Below are positions 1 to 7,770 of a DNA stretch of 64,000 nt, piece after piece (the stretch's first letter is position 1; each line of letters begins with the position of its first letter). This stretch comes from CAZKAP01 sp964550895 (GTDB lineage Bacteria; Bacteroidota; Bacteroidia; Flavobacteriales; Flavobacteriaceae). The notes below the pieces were generated by a model that searched no databases, had not been told where the DNA came from, and saw only the letters and a program-made list of their open reading frames with translations. The position numbers and the translations under genes are program-made. The DNA is taken from the NCBI GenBank assembly GCA_964550895.1, contig CAZKAP010000007.1, forward strand, positions 12,875 through 76,874, in the 5' to 3' direction.

Positions 1-1
1 G

Positions 2-133
2 CCGGCTCAGGTGAATCAGGGGAAGGACCCCCAATTGGAAAAGGCGATCGAGGTCATACTCGGGGAACTCAGAACCCAAAAAGCGATTTATCCCGATCGG
101 CCGGAGTATCCAAAACGGACCCGAAACGATTGA
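2..133 (+). CDS. C-terminal end of an S41-family (tricorn-like) protease, partial
   Basis: Only the last 43 codons are inside the window; the frame is open from base 2 to a TGA at 131-133. The tail reads like the end of PDZ-containing S41 proteases of the tricorn/TolB-propeller type, which finish with a stretch such as DPQLEKAIEVILGEL followed by a proline-rich end (here KAIYPDRPEYPKRTRND). In those enzymes this segment follows the serine-protease core that degrades peptides in the periplasm or on the outer face. A strong terminator follows directly, so this is the last gene of its transcript. The family call rests on a short tail only and no catalytic residue is visible. Confidence 0.55.
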   Translation, partial: PAQVNQGKDPQLEKAIEVILGELRTQKAIYPDRPEYPKRTRND

Positions 134-141
134 TTAACCAC

Positions 142-164
142 AGGGGGCTCAGCCCCCTTTTTTT
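142..164 (+). terminator. Rho-independent terminator after the S41 protease
   Basis: GGGGG/CCCCC stem (143-147 and 153-157, loop CTCAG) followed by seven T residues, starting nine bases after the stop codon. Confidence 0.85.
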
Positions 165-259
165 ATTTCGGCTGCTGCCTATGGCTAAATATTCATTGCC
201 GTTGTAACAAACGCCCCAGGAATTCTTCTACTTAGTACATCAATCAATAAAATGGAGTC

Positions 260-334
260 ATGAAACGATTAGTCATTCTCTTTGCCATGCTGTTTACCGC
301 AGCCGCCAGTCTACTCCTGCATTTCCAGGGCTGA
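260..334 (+). CDS. tiny hydrophobic peptide (24 aa), possible small protein or leader peptide
   Basis: An ATG at 260, preceded by GGAG at 254-257, opens a 24-codon frame that begins MKRLVILFAMLF and ends in HFQG before TGA. It has a positive N-terminus, one hydrophobic stretch of about 18 residues and no charged residue afterwards, so it would be a single-span membrane peptide or a bare signal-peptide-like leader. It sits alone between two intrinsic terminators (142-164 and 392-419), so it would be the only coding element of a roughly 200-base transcript. I do not recognise it. A chance ORF inside a small RNA is an equally good reading. Confidence 0.35.
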   Translation: MKRLVILFAMLFTAAASLLLHFQG

Positions 335-391
335 CAATAAATCAAGTACACCGGAGTGATAGCTTATGGTTGAGGGGAACTCCGGTTCGGA

Positions 392-419
392 CCCATGCCG
401 ACCGGCATGGGTTTTATTG
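392..419 (+). terminator. Rho-independent terminator, end of a short transcription unit
   Basis: CCCATGCC (392-399) pairs with GGCATGGG (404-411) around a GACC tetraloop and is followed by TTTTATTGTT. It ends whatever is transcribed from about 200 onward. An ORF reading straight through this hairpin (366-551) is rejected. Confidence 0.75.
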
Positions 420-518
420 TTCTATCCCCGTGGAATAACTTCTGCCGCGATTCGTGAAGCCATTCCGTTCTATTTGAATTTCGAAGTAGTGGGGTGGAGG
501 GAAAGTAGAACTCAGGAT

Positions 519-1073
519 TCAGAAGTTACTCCAATGGGGATTCTCCTTTAAGACCTCCTGATAAATAGGGCAATCCGGGGTATGCGCTCCCTTGAGATAG
601 CCCGTACTCATGAGAAACTCCCCGGTGATCTCACCACCGGTGAACCTGAAGTACTTTCGGAAAAGGCCTATCCACCCCGGTTTGTCCAGGTTTCCCTGTA
701 TATCGAGCCAGGCTTTGAAGCTTCCGAACTCTCTCTGAATTTCCCGAATTACCCCTGCATTGTGCAAGGCGGCATCCACTTTAAGGCGGTTGCGGACAAT
801 TCCGGGATCACTCAGGAGTCGTTTGCGGTCCGAATCCCCGTAACGGGCGACGGAATCAATATTGAAGTTGGAATATGCCCTTCGAAAATTGTCCTTTTTG
901 TTGAGAATCGTGGTCCAGGACAATCCTGCCTGATTGATCTCCAGGATGAGCCTTCCGAACAATTCATCGTCGGAGTGCAAAGGGAAACCGTACTCCGTAT
1001 CGTGGTAGGCCTTGTGGGGCGATTCCCTGGGCATGTTTTTTACGGCCTCGCAATAGTGTATGGACTGTTCCAT
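519..1073 (-). CDS. tag: DNA-3-methyladenine glycosylase I
   Basis: Removes 3-methyladenine from alkylated DNA as the first step of base-excision repair. The 184-residue product has the Tag layout: an early Cys and His (HYCEAV and KAYHDTEYG), the helix-hairpin region with NQAGLSWTTIL and the Trp/Glu base pocket, and the C-terminal HTPDC, which gives the His-x3-Cys half of the zinc snap. The four zinc ligands therefore look intact. A longer frame begins at a GTG at 1109, but that codon overlaps a TACCTTTG promoter box (1109-1116), so I place the start at the ATG at 1073, preceded by AAGGGA. The length of about 185 is normal for the family. It is a single gene with its own promoter. Confidence 0.93.
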   Translation of the reverse strand: MEQSIHYCEAVKNMPRESPHKAYHDTEYGFPLHSDDELFGRLILEINQAGLSWTTILNKKDNFRRAYSNFNIDSVARYGDSDRKRLLSDPGIVRNRLKVDAALHNAGVIREIQREFGSFKAWLDIQGNLDKPGWIGLFRKYFRFTGGEITGEFLMSTGYLKGAHTPDCPIYQEVLKENPHWSNF

Positions 1074-1108
1074 GAAAAATTCCCTTGGGGCTTCTGCTGA
1101 GTGCACCA

Positions 1109-1116
1109 CAAAGGTA
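1109..1116 (-). promoter_or_regulatory. putative -7 box of the tag promoter
   Basis: On the minus strand TACCTTTG matches the Bacteroidota TAnnTTTG element. Transcription would begin near 1104, giving a leader of about 30 bases before the ATG at 1073. No clear TTG -33 element is seen. Confidence 0.45.
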
Positions 1117-1194
1117 GTACAGTCCTGTGCAGATTACCTGCATACGGACCCAGGACTCTGGAGTTGCTGAGGAAGAACGGTGGGAAAGTCCGGA

Positions 1195-1251
1195 TTAAAA
1201 GATCAGGAGCACTATAAGATAAACGAGTGCGAAGATTAGGCTGCGTATCAT
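1195..1251 (-). CDS. tiny hydrophobic ORF (18 aa), doubtful
   Basis: In the 218-base gap between tag and the next gene, the minus strand has an 18-codon frame MIRSLIFALVYLIVLLIF, almost wholly a single membrane span with one Arg. There is no recognisable ribosome binding site, though this matters little in Bacteroidota. It could be a small membrane protein or chance. Nothing else is visible in the gap apart from the tag promoter. Confidence 0.2.
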   Translation of the reverse strand: MIRSLIFALVYLIVLLIF

Positions 1252-1327
1252 CGTATTCGATTTTAGGTAAAAGTACTTCGACTCCGGTTGTAAACCCCTC
1301 TCTTCCCCGATAAACTGCACAAATATC

Positions 1328-2083
1328 CTACGAACGCAATCGGAAGGCATGAATCGTGTTATTCAGGAAGCGGGCGACCTGCACAGGGTCTACACCTTTG
1401 GTCGGTAAAATACCCCCCTGGAACCCATTCGATACCCAGTAGGCCGGGCTGTCCAGGGCATCGAAGCCCGAGGGGTCCACCTGCTTGGAACCCTCATACG
1501 CACTGATGTAGAAGTAATACCCGTCGACCAGGCTGTCGGGTATGGCCAGTCCCATGCCCAGGGCCCTGCCGTCGCCTGCGGCATCGGAGATGAAGATTCC
1601 CGTATCGAAGTGGTGGGGCCATACCCTAACCCCGACCTGCCATCCGTAGGCCCCGCTGATAATTTCCAGTGCCATCTGTGCAAGTATACGCTGCTGCACA
1701 TGGAGTTCGAGTTCGCCTCTATCCGCGCCACCGAATTGGTATCCCCGCTTGGGGGGTTCATAGGGAAGCTCGTAATGCAGATCGAGGTGGTACGGTCGTT
1801 CCAGGCCGACGCCTTTGCATAATGCTTCGAGCTCCTGGAGTACCTCAGGGTGTTTCTTGCCTTTCAGATCAATCTCCGCACCCCTTTCGGACCAGTACAG
1901 CTTCTTACCGGTAACCTCGTAAACCAAAGAGCCTGCCCCGGGTATGGGGTGGGTCAGGTAGGCCGCGCGGGCGAAGTCGAATCCCAGGCTGGTATGACTG
2001 TCGTCTGACCGGTACTCGAGATAGGTCTTTGCGGCTCCCACCAGATACTGGCTGGCCCAGTGTATTTCGGAAAGTACACTCAT
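1328..2083 (-). CDS. conserved hypothetical protein (251 aa)
   Basis: Soluble-looking protein without signal peptide or membrane span. A conserved-looking stretch VWPHHFDTGIFI lies in the middle-to-late part and is followed by a Gly-rich GLAIPDSLVDGYYFYISAYE segment. The W-HHFD pattern recalls DUF5996-type proteins, but I cannot confirm membership. The start ATG at 2083 overlaps the stop of ypdA by four bases (ATGA), so it is translationally coupled and is the third gene of the rpe-ypdA operon. The coupling with a thiol-redox enzyme is the only hint of role; function unknown. Confidence 0.7.
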   Translation of the reverse strand: MSVLSEIHWASQYLVGAAKTYLEYRSDDSHTSLGFDFARAAYLTHPIPGAGSLVYEVTGKKLYWSERGAEIDLKGKKHPEVLQELEALCKGVGLERPYHLDLHYELPYEPPKRGYQFGGADRGELELHVQQRILAQMALEIISGAYGWQVGVRVWPHHFDTGIFISDAAGDGRALGMGLAIPDSLVDGYYFYISAYEGSKQVDPSGFDALDSPAYWVSNGFQGGILPTKGVDPVQVARFLNNTIHAFRLRS

Positions 2084-3057
2084 GTACTGTGCTTTTTTTG
2101 GTATTCAATTATGCGGCTAACTATGGTTTCTGCGTGTATCCTTGAATTCTCGATAAACCATTTGTGGGTCTCCATGCCCCCGCAGATTACTCCCGCCAGG
2201 AACAGGCCGGGAACGTTGGTTTCCATCGTCCGCGGATCGTAGGTGGGTTTAGAAAGGCCATCTGTCGATAGGGCTATCCCCAGGGATTCGAGGAACCGGA
2301 AATTGGGTCGGTATCCGGTCAGTGCCAGAACGAAGTCGTTCTCGATCTCAAAGGTGCCATCGGGGCCCTGCAGTACGAGGTGATCGGGATGGATTTCCCG
2401 GACCTCGGTTCGGTAATATGCCCGGATGCTACCCTCTTCGATCCGGTTGATGATATCGGGGCGAACCCAGTACTTCACCCGCTGACCGACTTCTTCTCCG
2501 CGTATAATCAGGGTCACTTCGGCTCCTTTCCGCCAGCACTCCAGGGCGGCATCGATGGCGGAATTACTGGCACCGATAACAGCCAGCCTGCGGGTCGAAT
2601 AGTAGTGGGGTTCCGAGTAGTAATGGGATACTTTCGGCAGGTCTTCACCCGGTACGTTGAGAAGATTGGGTATGTCGTAGAAACCGGTGGCTACTACCAG
2701 GTTTTGGCCGTGGTACTCGCCCCTGGGCGTACGTACCCTGAAATCACCAGGGGATCTCAGGACTTCCGTAACCTCTTCGAACAAGCGTATATTCAGCGCG
2801 AAGGAGGTGACGATTCTTCGGTAATATTCCAGAGCCTCGTCCCTTTTGGGCTTGGCCTCCTTACTGATAAAGGGTATCCCATCGATTTCCAGTTTCTCCG
2901 AAGAGGAGAAGAACTGCATGGTACGGGGGTAGTTGTACAGGCTGTTTACGATGACGCCTTTCTCCAGTATCAGGTGCGAAAGCCCATTTTTTCTGGCCTG
3001 CAGGGCGCAAGCGATGCCTATGGGTCCTCCGCCGATAATGACGAGGTCGTAGCTCAT
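2080..3057 (-). CDS. ypdA: YpdA-family putative bacillithiol-disulfide reductase
   Basis: FAD- and NADPH-dependent flavoprotein of the thioredoxin-reductase superfamily, thought to reduce oxidised bacillithiol in Firmicutes and Bacteroidota. The 325-residue chain opens with the FAD Rossmann motif IIGGGPIGIACALQA, carries a second nucleotide-binding motif AVIGASNSAIDAALE near residue 170 for NADPH, and ends with the FAD-proximal ETNVPGLFLAGVICGG. Unlike thioredoxin reductase it has no CxxC pair between the domains, which is typical of YpdA. It lies 11 bases after rpe and overlaps the next ORF by four bases. Confidence 0.9.
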   Translation of the reverse strand: MSYDLVIIGGGPIGIACALQARKNGLSHLILEKGVIVNSLYNYPRTMQFFSSSEKLEIDGIPFISKEAKPKRDEALEYYRRIVTSFALNIRLFEEVTEVLRSPGDFRVRTPRGEYHGQNLVVATGFYDIPNLLNVPGEDLPKVSHYYSEPHYYSTRRLAVIGASNSAIDAALECWRKGAEVTLIIRGEEVGQRVKYWVRPDIINRIEEGSIRAYYRTEVREIHPDHLVLQGPDGTFEIENDFVLALTGYRPNFRFLESLGIALSTDGLSKPTYDPRTMETNVPGLFLAGVICGGMETHKWFIENSRIHAETIVSRIIEYQKKHST

Positions 3058-3068
3058 GTTTTCGTGCT

Positions 3069-3734
3069 TTACACCTTCATTTGTCGTTTGAAGTCGGCCG
3101 CACTTGCACGAAGGTCGGAAACGGAGAAAAGGGCACTTCCCGCGACCAGGGTATCTGCCCCGGCTCTGATCAGGTCCCCGGCATTATAGAGGTTAACCCC
3201 GCCATCGATTTCGATTCTGGACTGGGAGCCGCTGCGTTCGATAAGTGACTTCAGTTGGGCGATCTTCTCGAAGGTGTAGGGGATAAAGCTCTGTCCCCCG
3301 AACCCAGGATTCACCGACATGAGTAAAACGAGATCTATGTCCTGTATGATGGGTTCCAACAAGGAAACCGGGGTGTGGGGATTCAGGGCGACGCCGGCCC
3401 GGACACCCAAATCATGGATACGCTGCACGGTCCGGTGGAGGTGGGTGACTGCCTCAAGGTGAACCGTAATCACCTCGGCGCCCAGCCGGGCAAAATCTCC
3501 CAGGTATCGATCGGGATCCACTATCATCAGATGAACATCCAGCGGTTTGGTGCCTGCTCTTCGTATCGCCTTCATTACAGGCATGCCGTAGGAGATGTTG
3601 GGTACGAAAAGGCCATCCATGATATCCAGATGGTACCAGTCGGCCTCGGAATGTTCGAGTTTGGCGATTTGTTCCCCGAGGCGGGTAAAATCGGCGGCCA
3701 GCAGGGACGGAGCCAGTATGGGAGTATGTAACAT
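3069..3734 (-). CDS. rpe: ribulose-phosphate 3-epimerase
   Basis: Interconverts ribulose-5-phosphate and xylulose-5-phosphate in the pentose phosphate pathway. The TIM-barrel shows the usual sequence marks: APSLLAADFTRLGEQ at the N-terminus, the metal-binding HLDIMDGLFVPN, DVHLMIVDP, the loop MSVNPGFGGQSF, and EIDGGVN with the catalytic Asp. The 221-residue length is standard. The start at 3734 is the first codon that gives the family N-terminus. It is first in the rpe-ypdA-unknown operon, downstream of the rpoD terminator. Confidence 0.97.
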   Translation of the reverse strand: MLHTPILAPSLLAADFTRLGEQIAKLEHSEADWYHLDIMDGLFVPNISYGMPVMKAIRRAGTKPLDVHLMIVDPDRYLGDFARLGAEVITVHLEAVTHLHRTVQRIHDLGVRAGVALNPHTPVSLLEPIIQDIDLVLLMSVNPGFGGQSFIPYTFEKIAQLKSLIERSGSQSRIEIDGGVNLYNAGDLIRAGADTLVAGSALFSVSDLRASAADFKRQMKV

Positions 3735-3791
3735 AGTAGTACGAAGGTACTCAATCCGGTGGTGGCCTGTGGTTTTAGCTGGGTAAGGGGC

Positions 3792-3823
3792 AAAAAAAAA
3801 ACTCCGGTAATCAGCCGGAGTTT
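3792..3823 (-). terminator. Rho-independent terminator of rpoD
   Basis: AAACTCCGG (3799-3807) pairs with CCGGAGTTT (3815-3823). Read on the minus strand it is followed by nine T residues (A-run 3792-3800). It lies about 100 bases beyond the rpoD stop. Confidence 0.85.
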
Positions 3824-3921
3824 ATTCATCAATCAAAAAACGAACAGTCATGATAAACTGTGAATCGATGCAAGATATAAATTTTCAGGACTTAAAAAAA
3901 TGAAATTCTCAAATTTTAGCC

Positions 3922-4785
3922 CTATCCGAGGTAAGTCTTTAAAATCTTGCTTCTTGACGTATGCTTCAGTCTGCGGATGGCCTTCTCCTTGATTTGTCGA
4001 ACCCGCTCGCGGGTCAGGTCGAAGGTCTCGCCGATTTCCTCCAGGGTCATGGAATGCTGTCCGCCCAATCCAAAGTACAGGCGGATCACATCGGCCTCTC
4101 GAACCGTCAGGGTCTCGAGAGCGCGTTCGATTTCGGTGCGCAGCGACTCATGCAGCAGATCCTTATCCGGATTGGGGGATTCCCCGCTTCGCAGCACGTC
4201 GTACAGGTTGGAATCCTCTCCATCAATCAAGGGAGCATCCATGGATACATGCCTTCCCGAGTTCTTGAGGGATTGCTTGACATCTTCTACGGTCATGTCG
4301 AGTTCCTTGGCGATCTCTTCGGCCGATGGCACCCGCTCGTGGGCTTGCTCCAGGAATGCGAAGGTCTTGTTGATCTTATTGATGGAGCCGATTTTGTTCA
4401 GCGGCAGACGGACAATCCGGGACTGTTCGGCCAATGCCTGAAGTATGGACTGGCGGATCCACCACACGGCATAGGATATGAACTTGAATCCACGGGTCTC
4501 GTCGAATCGCTGTGCGGCCTTAATCAGCCCGAGGTTCCCCTCGTTAATCAGGTCGGGTAGTGTCAGTCCCTGGTTTTGGTATTGTTTGGCTACGGATACG
4601 ACGAATCTAAGGTTGGCCTTGGTCAGTTTTTCGAGGGCCCTCTGGTCACCCGCCTTGATGCGCTGCGCCAGTTCGACTTCCTCTTCTGCTGTAATCAGGT
4701 CTACCTTACCGATCTCCTGCAAATACTTGTCCAGTGATGCGGTCTCCCGGTTCGTTACCTGTTTCGTGATCTTTAGCTGTCTCAT
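3922..4785 (-). CDS. rpoD: primary sigma factor RpoD, short Bacteroidota type
   Basis: Housekeeping sigma factor that directs RNA polymerase to TAnnTTTG promoters. At 287 residues it lacks region 1.1 and the long non-conserved insert of proteobacterial sigma-70, as normal for Bacteroidota. Region 1.2 starts at about residue 17 (LDKYLQEIGKVDLITAEEE). Region 2 contains RFVVSVAKQYQNQGL and the -10-binding helix ISYAVWWIRQSILQAL, and region 4 ends in MTLEEIGETFDLTRERVRQI. It is monocistronic, with its own terminator. The 273-base gap upstream holds the pnp terminator and a hairpin, and I found no clear TAnnTTTG box for rpoD there. Confidence 0.97.
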   Translation of the reverse strand: MRQLKITKQVTNRETASLDKYLQEIGKVDLITAEEEVELAQRIKAGDQRALEKLTKANLRFVVSVAKQYQNQGLTLPDLINEGNLGLIKAAQRFDETRGFKFISYAVWWIRQSILQALAEQSRIVRLPLNKIGSINKINKTFAFLEQAHERVPSAEEIAKELDMTVEDVKQSLKNSGRHVSMDAPLIDGEDSNLYDVLRSGESPNPDKDLLHESLRTEIERALETLTVREADVIRLYFGLGGQHSMTLEEIGETFDLTRERVRQIKEKAIRRLKHTSRSKILKTYLG

Positions 4786-4882
4786 GTAAAAATTTCCCCT
4801 GTTTTAAATTGCTTTGAGCAAAGCGCTCATGTACTTATACGTAGAAAAACTCAAAAGGTTACAATATCATAAACCTTTTCTC

Positions 4883-4925
4883 AAAAAAAAATCGTAAACA
4901 ACGGTAGACGCTCTTTACGATTTTT
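4883..4925 (-). terminator. probable terminator downstream of pnp (bidirectional shape)
   Basis: AAAATCGTAAA (about 4888-4898) pairs with TTTACGATTTT (4914-4924) around a 15-base loop. On the minus strand it is followed by a T-run (A-run 4883-4890). It lies about 140 bases beyond the pnp stop, between pnp and the rpoD promoter region. Confidence 0.6.
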
Positions 4926-5027
4926 CTTTAGAATCTGATAAAGAGACGGTTATCCCTCTCTTCTTCAGAACGTACTTTCCCTTCCTTTATTACTTAGTCG
5001 TGGGATAAATACTTGAATTACAATATG

Positions 5028-5055
5028 TTCGGCCGAAATTTCGATTTCGGCCGAA
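5028..5055. other. perfect 12-bp hairpin immediately after pnp
   Basis: TTCGGCCGAAAT (5028-5039) and ATTTCGGCCGAA (5044-5055) are exact inverted repeats around a TTCG tetraloop. The hairpin begins four bases after the pnp stop. There is no T-run, so it looks like an mRNA 3'-end stabiliser or a protein-binding palindrome, not a classic terminator. Confidence 0.6.
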
Positions 5056-5058
5056 GTC

Positions 5059-7266
5059 CTAGCGCTGATTTCGGCGATTATTGTCGCGGCGAGGTGGCCG
5101 TCGGTCACCGGAACGTTCTCTTGGTGGCCGTTCCGTGTAGCCTTCCGGCTTGGGCAGTAACGCCTTACGGGAAACTTTTTCCTTGCGGGTTCGGGGATCG
5201 ATACCGAAATACTTCACATCGAATACGTCTCCCATATTCACGGCATCCGTTACGTTCTCGGTGCGTTCCCAAGCGAGCTCCGACACGTGCAGCAGTACCT
5301 CGTTGCCCGGGGCCTCGGTATACTCCACTACGGCACCGAAATCCAGGATCTTGATCACCTGTACTTCGTAAACCTCCCCAACTTCCGGCTTGAACATCAG
5401 GGCCTCTATAGTGGCCAGCACACGATCGATTCCGGCCTGATCCGTACCCAGGATCTCAACGATACCTTCTTCTGTGGCTTCATCCTCGTTTACTACTATG
5501 GTGGTCTTGGTGTCCTTTTGCAGTTCCTGTATGTGCTTTCCTCCTGTGCCGATCAGGCCACCGATAAACTCGGCCGGAATTCGGCGTGTAATGATCTTGG
5601 GGGAATGGGGCTTTACCTCCTCGCGGGGTTCTGCTATGGTCTCGATGAGTTTCTCCAGTATGTGCATGCGGCCATCCCGTGCCTGCATCAGGGCCTTGGT
5701 TAGGATTTCGTAGGAAAGTCCTTTCACCTTAATGTCCATCTGGCAGGCGGTAATACCATCTCGGGTGCCCGTTACCTTGAAGTCCATATCGCCCAGGTGA
5801 TCTTCATCACCAAGGATGTCCGAAAGCACTGCGTACTTTCCGGTCTCCGCATCGCTGATCAGTCCCATGGCTATGCCCGATACGGGTTTCTTGATCTTGA
5901 TGCCGGCATCCATGAGCGCCATCGTTCCGGCGCATACGGTAGCCATGGAGGAGGAGCCATTGGACTCCAGTACTTCGGAAACCACCCGCACGGTGTAGGG
6001 ACAGTCTTCGGGTATCATATTTTTCAGTGCCCGCTGGGCCAGGTTCCCGTGACCTACCTCACGGCGCGAAGTCCCCCGAATCGGACGGGCCTCACCCGTC
6101 GAGAAGGGAGGGAAGTTATAGTGTAGGTAGAACCTTTCTTCACCCTCTAGCGAAGGCATGTCAATAATATTGGCTTCCCTGGAAGTACCCAATGTGGCCG
6201 TAGCCAGCGCCTGAGTTTCTCCACGGGTGAAAATACTAGAGCCGTGGACAGAAGGAAGGTAGTCCACCTCGCACCAGATGGGGCGTATTTCGTCGGTCCG
6301 GCGTCCGTCCAGTCGCAGCCCCTCGTTCAGCGTCAGGTTGCGCACGGCTTCCTTCTCGGCCTTGTGGTAGTATTTCGAAATGAGATCGCCGATCTCCTCG
6401 AGCTCCTCTTCACTGTATTGCTCCTTTATGGACTCTTTGATCTCGGAAAAGGCATCGCTCCGCTCCTTCTTGGATGAACCCGTCTTGGCCACTTCATAAA
6501 TCCTGTCGTAGGCATCCTGACGGATCTTCTGCTGCAGTTCTTCGTCTTCGGCCTCACCTTCGTATTCACGGGTTTCCTTGATGCCTGCCTGTTCGGCCAG
6601 TCTCCGCTGGGCCTGGCACTGCTTGCGGATGGCCTCGTGTGCGAATTGTATAGCCTCGACCATTTCCTCTTCGGATATCTCCATCATCTCGCCTTCGACC
6701 ATCATCACTGAATCCTCCGATGCACCGATGATCATATCGAGATCCGATACCTCGAGCTGGGCCCGGGTCGGATTGATGACCAGCTGTCCGTCCACCCGGC
6801 CCACACGTACCTCGGAGATGGGGCACTCAAACGGAAGATCGGAAAGCTGAATAGCCGTGGACGCTGCCAGGCCGGCGAGGGCGTCCGGGATCACCTGATC
6901 GTCGTGCGACATCAGCTGGATCATCACCTGGGTTTCGCAGTGGTAGTCCTTGGGGAACAACGGTCGCAACACCCGGTCGACTATCCTCATGGTGAGCACT
7001 TCTCCATCGCTGGGTCGGGCCTCTCTTTTGAAGAACCCCCCGGGATACCGTCCTGCGGCTGCAAACTTTTCCCGGTAATCAACGGTAAGCGGGAGGAAGT
7101 CCACATCCGATGCCTGATAATTGGATACAACTGTACACAACAGCATACAGTTACCCATTTGAACAACTACGGCTCCATGAGCCTGTTTGGCAAGTTTGCC
7201 CGTTTCGATGGTGATTTCCCTACCATCTTCGAGGAGAATGGTCTCCTTAAATACATTTGGAATCAT
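5059..7266 (-). CDS. pnp: polyribonucleotide nucleotidyltransferase (PNPase)
   Basis: Phosphorolytic 3'-5' exoribonuclease of the RNA degradation machinery. The 735-residue protein has two RNase PH domains (about residues 10-230 and 310-545; the second contains RPIRGTSRREVGHGNLA and the active-site region DILGDEDHLGDMDFKVTGT), an all-alpha linker, a KH domain (GLIGTGGKHIQELQKD, about 570-590) and an S1 domain (GEVYEVQVIKILDFGAVVEY, about 635-655). A basic Arg-rich tail follows, as often in Bacteroidota. It lies 163 bases behind rpsO with a terminator between, so read-through from the rpsO promoter or RNase-mediated control is likely, as in the conserved rpsO-pnp arrangement. Confidence 0.97.
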   Translation of the reverse strand: MIPNVFKETILLEDGREITIETGKLAKQAHGAVVVQMGNCMLLCTVVSNYQASDVDFLPLTVDYREKFAAAGRYPGGFFKREARPSDGEVLTMRIVDRVLRPLFPKDYHCETQVMIQLMSHDDQVIPDALAGLAASTAIQLSDLPFECPISEVRVGRVDGQLVINPTRAQLEVSDLDMIIGASEDSVMMVEGEMMEISEEEMVEAIQFAHEAIRKQCQAQRRLAEQAGIKETREYEGEAEDEELQQKIRQDAYDRIYEVAKTGSSKKERSDAFSEIKESIKEQYSEEELEEIGDLISKYYHKAEKEAVRNLTLNEGLRLDGRRTDEIRPIWCEVDYLPSVHGSSIFTRGETQALATATLGTSREANIIDMPSLEGEERFYLHYNFPPFSTGEARPIRGTSRREVGHGNLAQRALKNMIPEDCPYTVRVVSEVLESNGSSSMATVCAGTMALMDAGIKIKKPVSGIAMGLISDAETGKYAVLSDILGDEDHLGDMDFKVTGTRDGITACQMDIKVKGLSYEILTKALMQARDGRMHILEKLIETIAEPREEVKPHSPKIITRRIPAEFIGGLIGTGGKHIQELQKDTKTTIVVNEDEATEEGIVEILGTDQAGIDRVLATIEALMFKPEVGEVYEVQVIKILDFGAVVEYTEAPGNEVLLHVSELAWERTENVTDAVNMGDVFDVKYFGIDPRTRKEKVSRKALLPKPEGYTERPPRERSGDRRPPRRDNNRRNQR

Positions 7267-7390
7267 AAATTACAACTGATGTCGTCCGGGCGTATGCCGG
7301 ACGAAGACTTATACTTACTCTGTCTTTATTTGAACGTCCTTTGGGTGTGTGAGCGTGGCGGACCTGAGACAGGAGAGCAAGCAGGAAAGA

Positions 7391-7424
7391 AAAGAAAACG
7401 GGGCACATACCTGGTAGTGCCCCG
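7391..7424 (-). terminator. intrinsic terminator/attenuator between rpsO and pnp
   Basis: CGGGGCAC (7399-7406) pairs with GTGCCCCG (7417-7424), 10-base loop. On the minus strand it is followed by TTTTCTTTTCTTT. It lies directly after the rpsO stop, so it would separate rpsO from pnp transcription, at least partly. Confidence 0.8.
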
Positions 7425-7429
7425 CTGAT

Positions 7430-7699
7430 TTATTTACGGATGCCCAAATCTTTGATGAGCTCTCGATACTTGAGGATGTCCTTGTTCTTCAGGTAGTCCA
7501 AAAGTGCCCTTCGCTTACCCACAAGGCGAACCAGTGACCTCTCGGTATTGTAGTCCTTGTGATTCTTCTTCAGATGTTGGGTCAGGTGATTGATCCGATG
7601 GGTGAACAGTGCGATCTGTCCCTCAGTAGAGCCCGTGTTTTTCTCCGAGCCTCCGTACTTCTTAAATATTCCTTCTTTTACGTCTTTATCTAAATACAT
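7430..7699 (-). CDS. rpsO: 30S ribosomal protein S15
   Basis: Primary 16S rRNA-binding protein of the small subunit. The 89-residue length and the motifs GSTEGQIALFTHRINHLTQH and LVGKRRALLDYLK are diagnostic. It is transcribed from a TAACTTTG box just upstream (7748-7755) and followed by a terminator and pnp, the gene order seen in most bacteria. Confidence 0.98.
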   Translation of the reverse strand: MYLDKDVKEGIFKKYGGSEKNTGSTEGQIALFTHRINHLTQHLKKNHKDYNTERSLVRLVGKRRALLDYLKNKDILKYRELIKDLGIRK

Positions 7700-7747
7700 G
7701 CCAATATTGGTTCAATAATTATTATGTACTTCTGCCTAAGCAGGGCG

Positions 7748-7755
7748 CAAAGTTA
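7748..7755 (-). promoter_or_regulatory. putative -7 box of the rpsO promoter
   Basis: TAACTTTG on the minus strand; the start would be near 7742 with a leader of about 42 bases, in the 71-base gap after accD. No convincing TTG at -33. Confidence 0.5.
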
Positions 7756-7770
7756 CAACAAATACCCGGA

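Noticed and set aside
366..551. 61-codon ORF on the plus strand
   Set aside because: It runs through a strong terminator hairpin at 392-419 and overlaps the 3' end of tag; composition is not protein-like.
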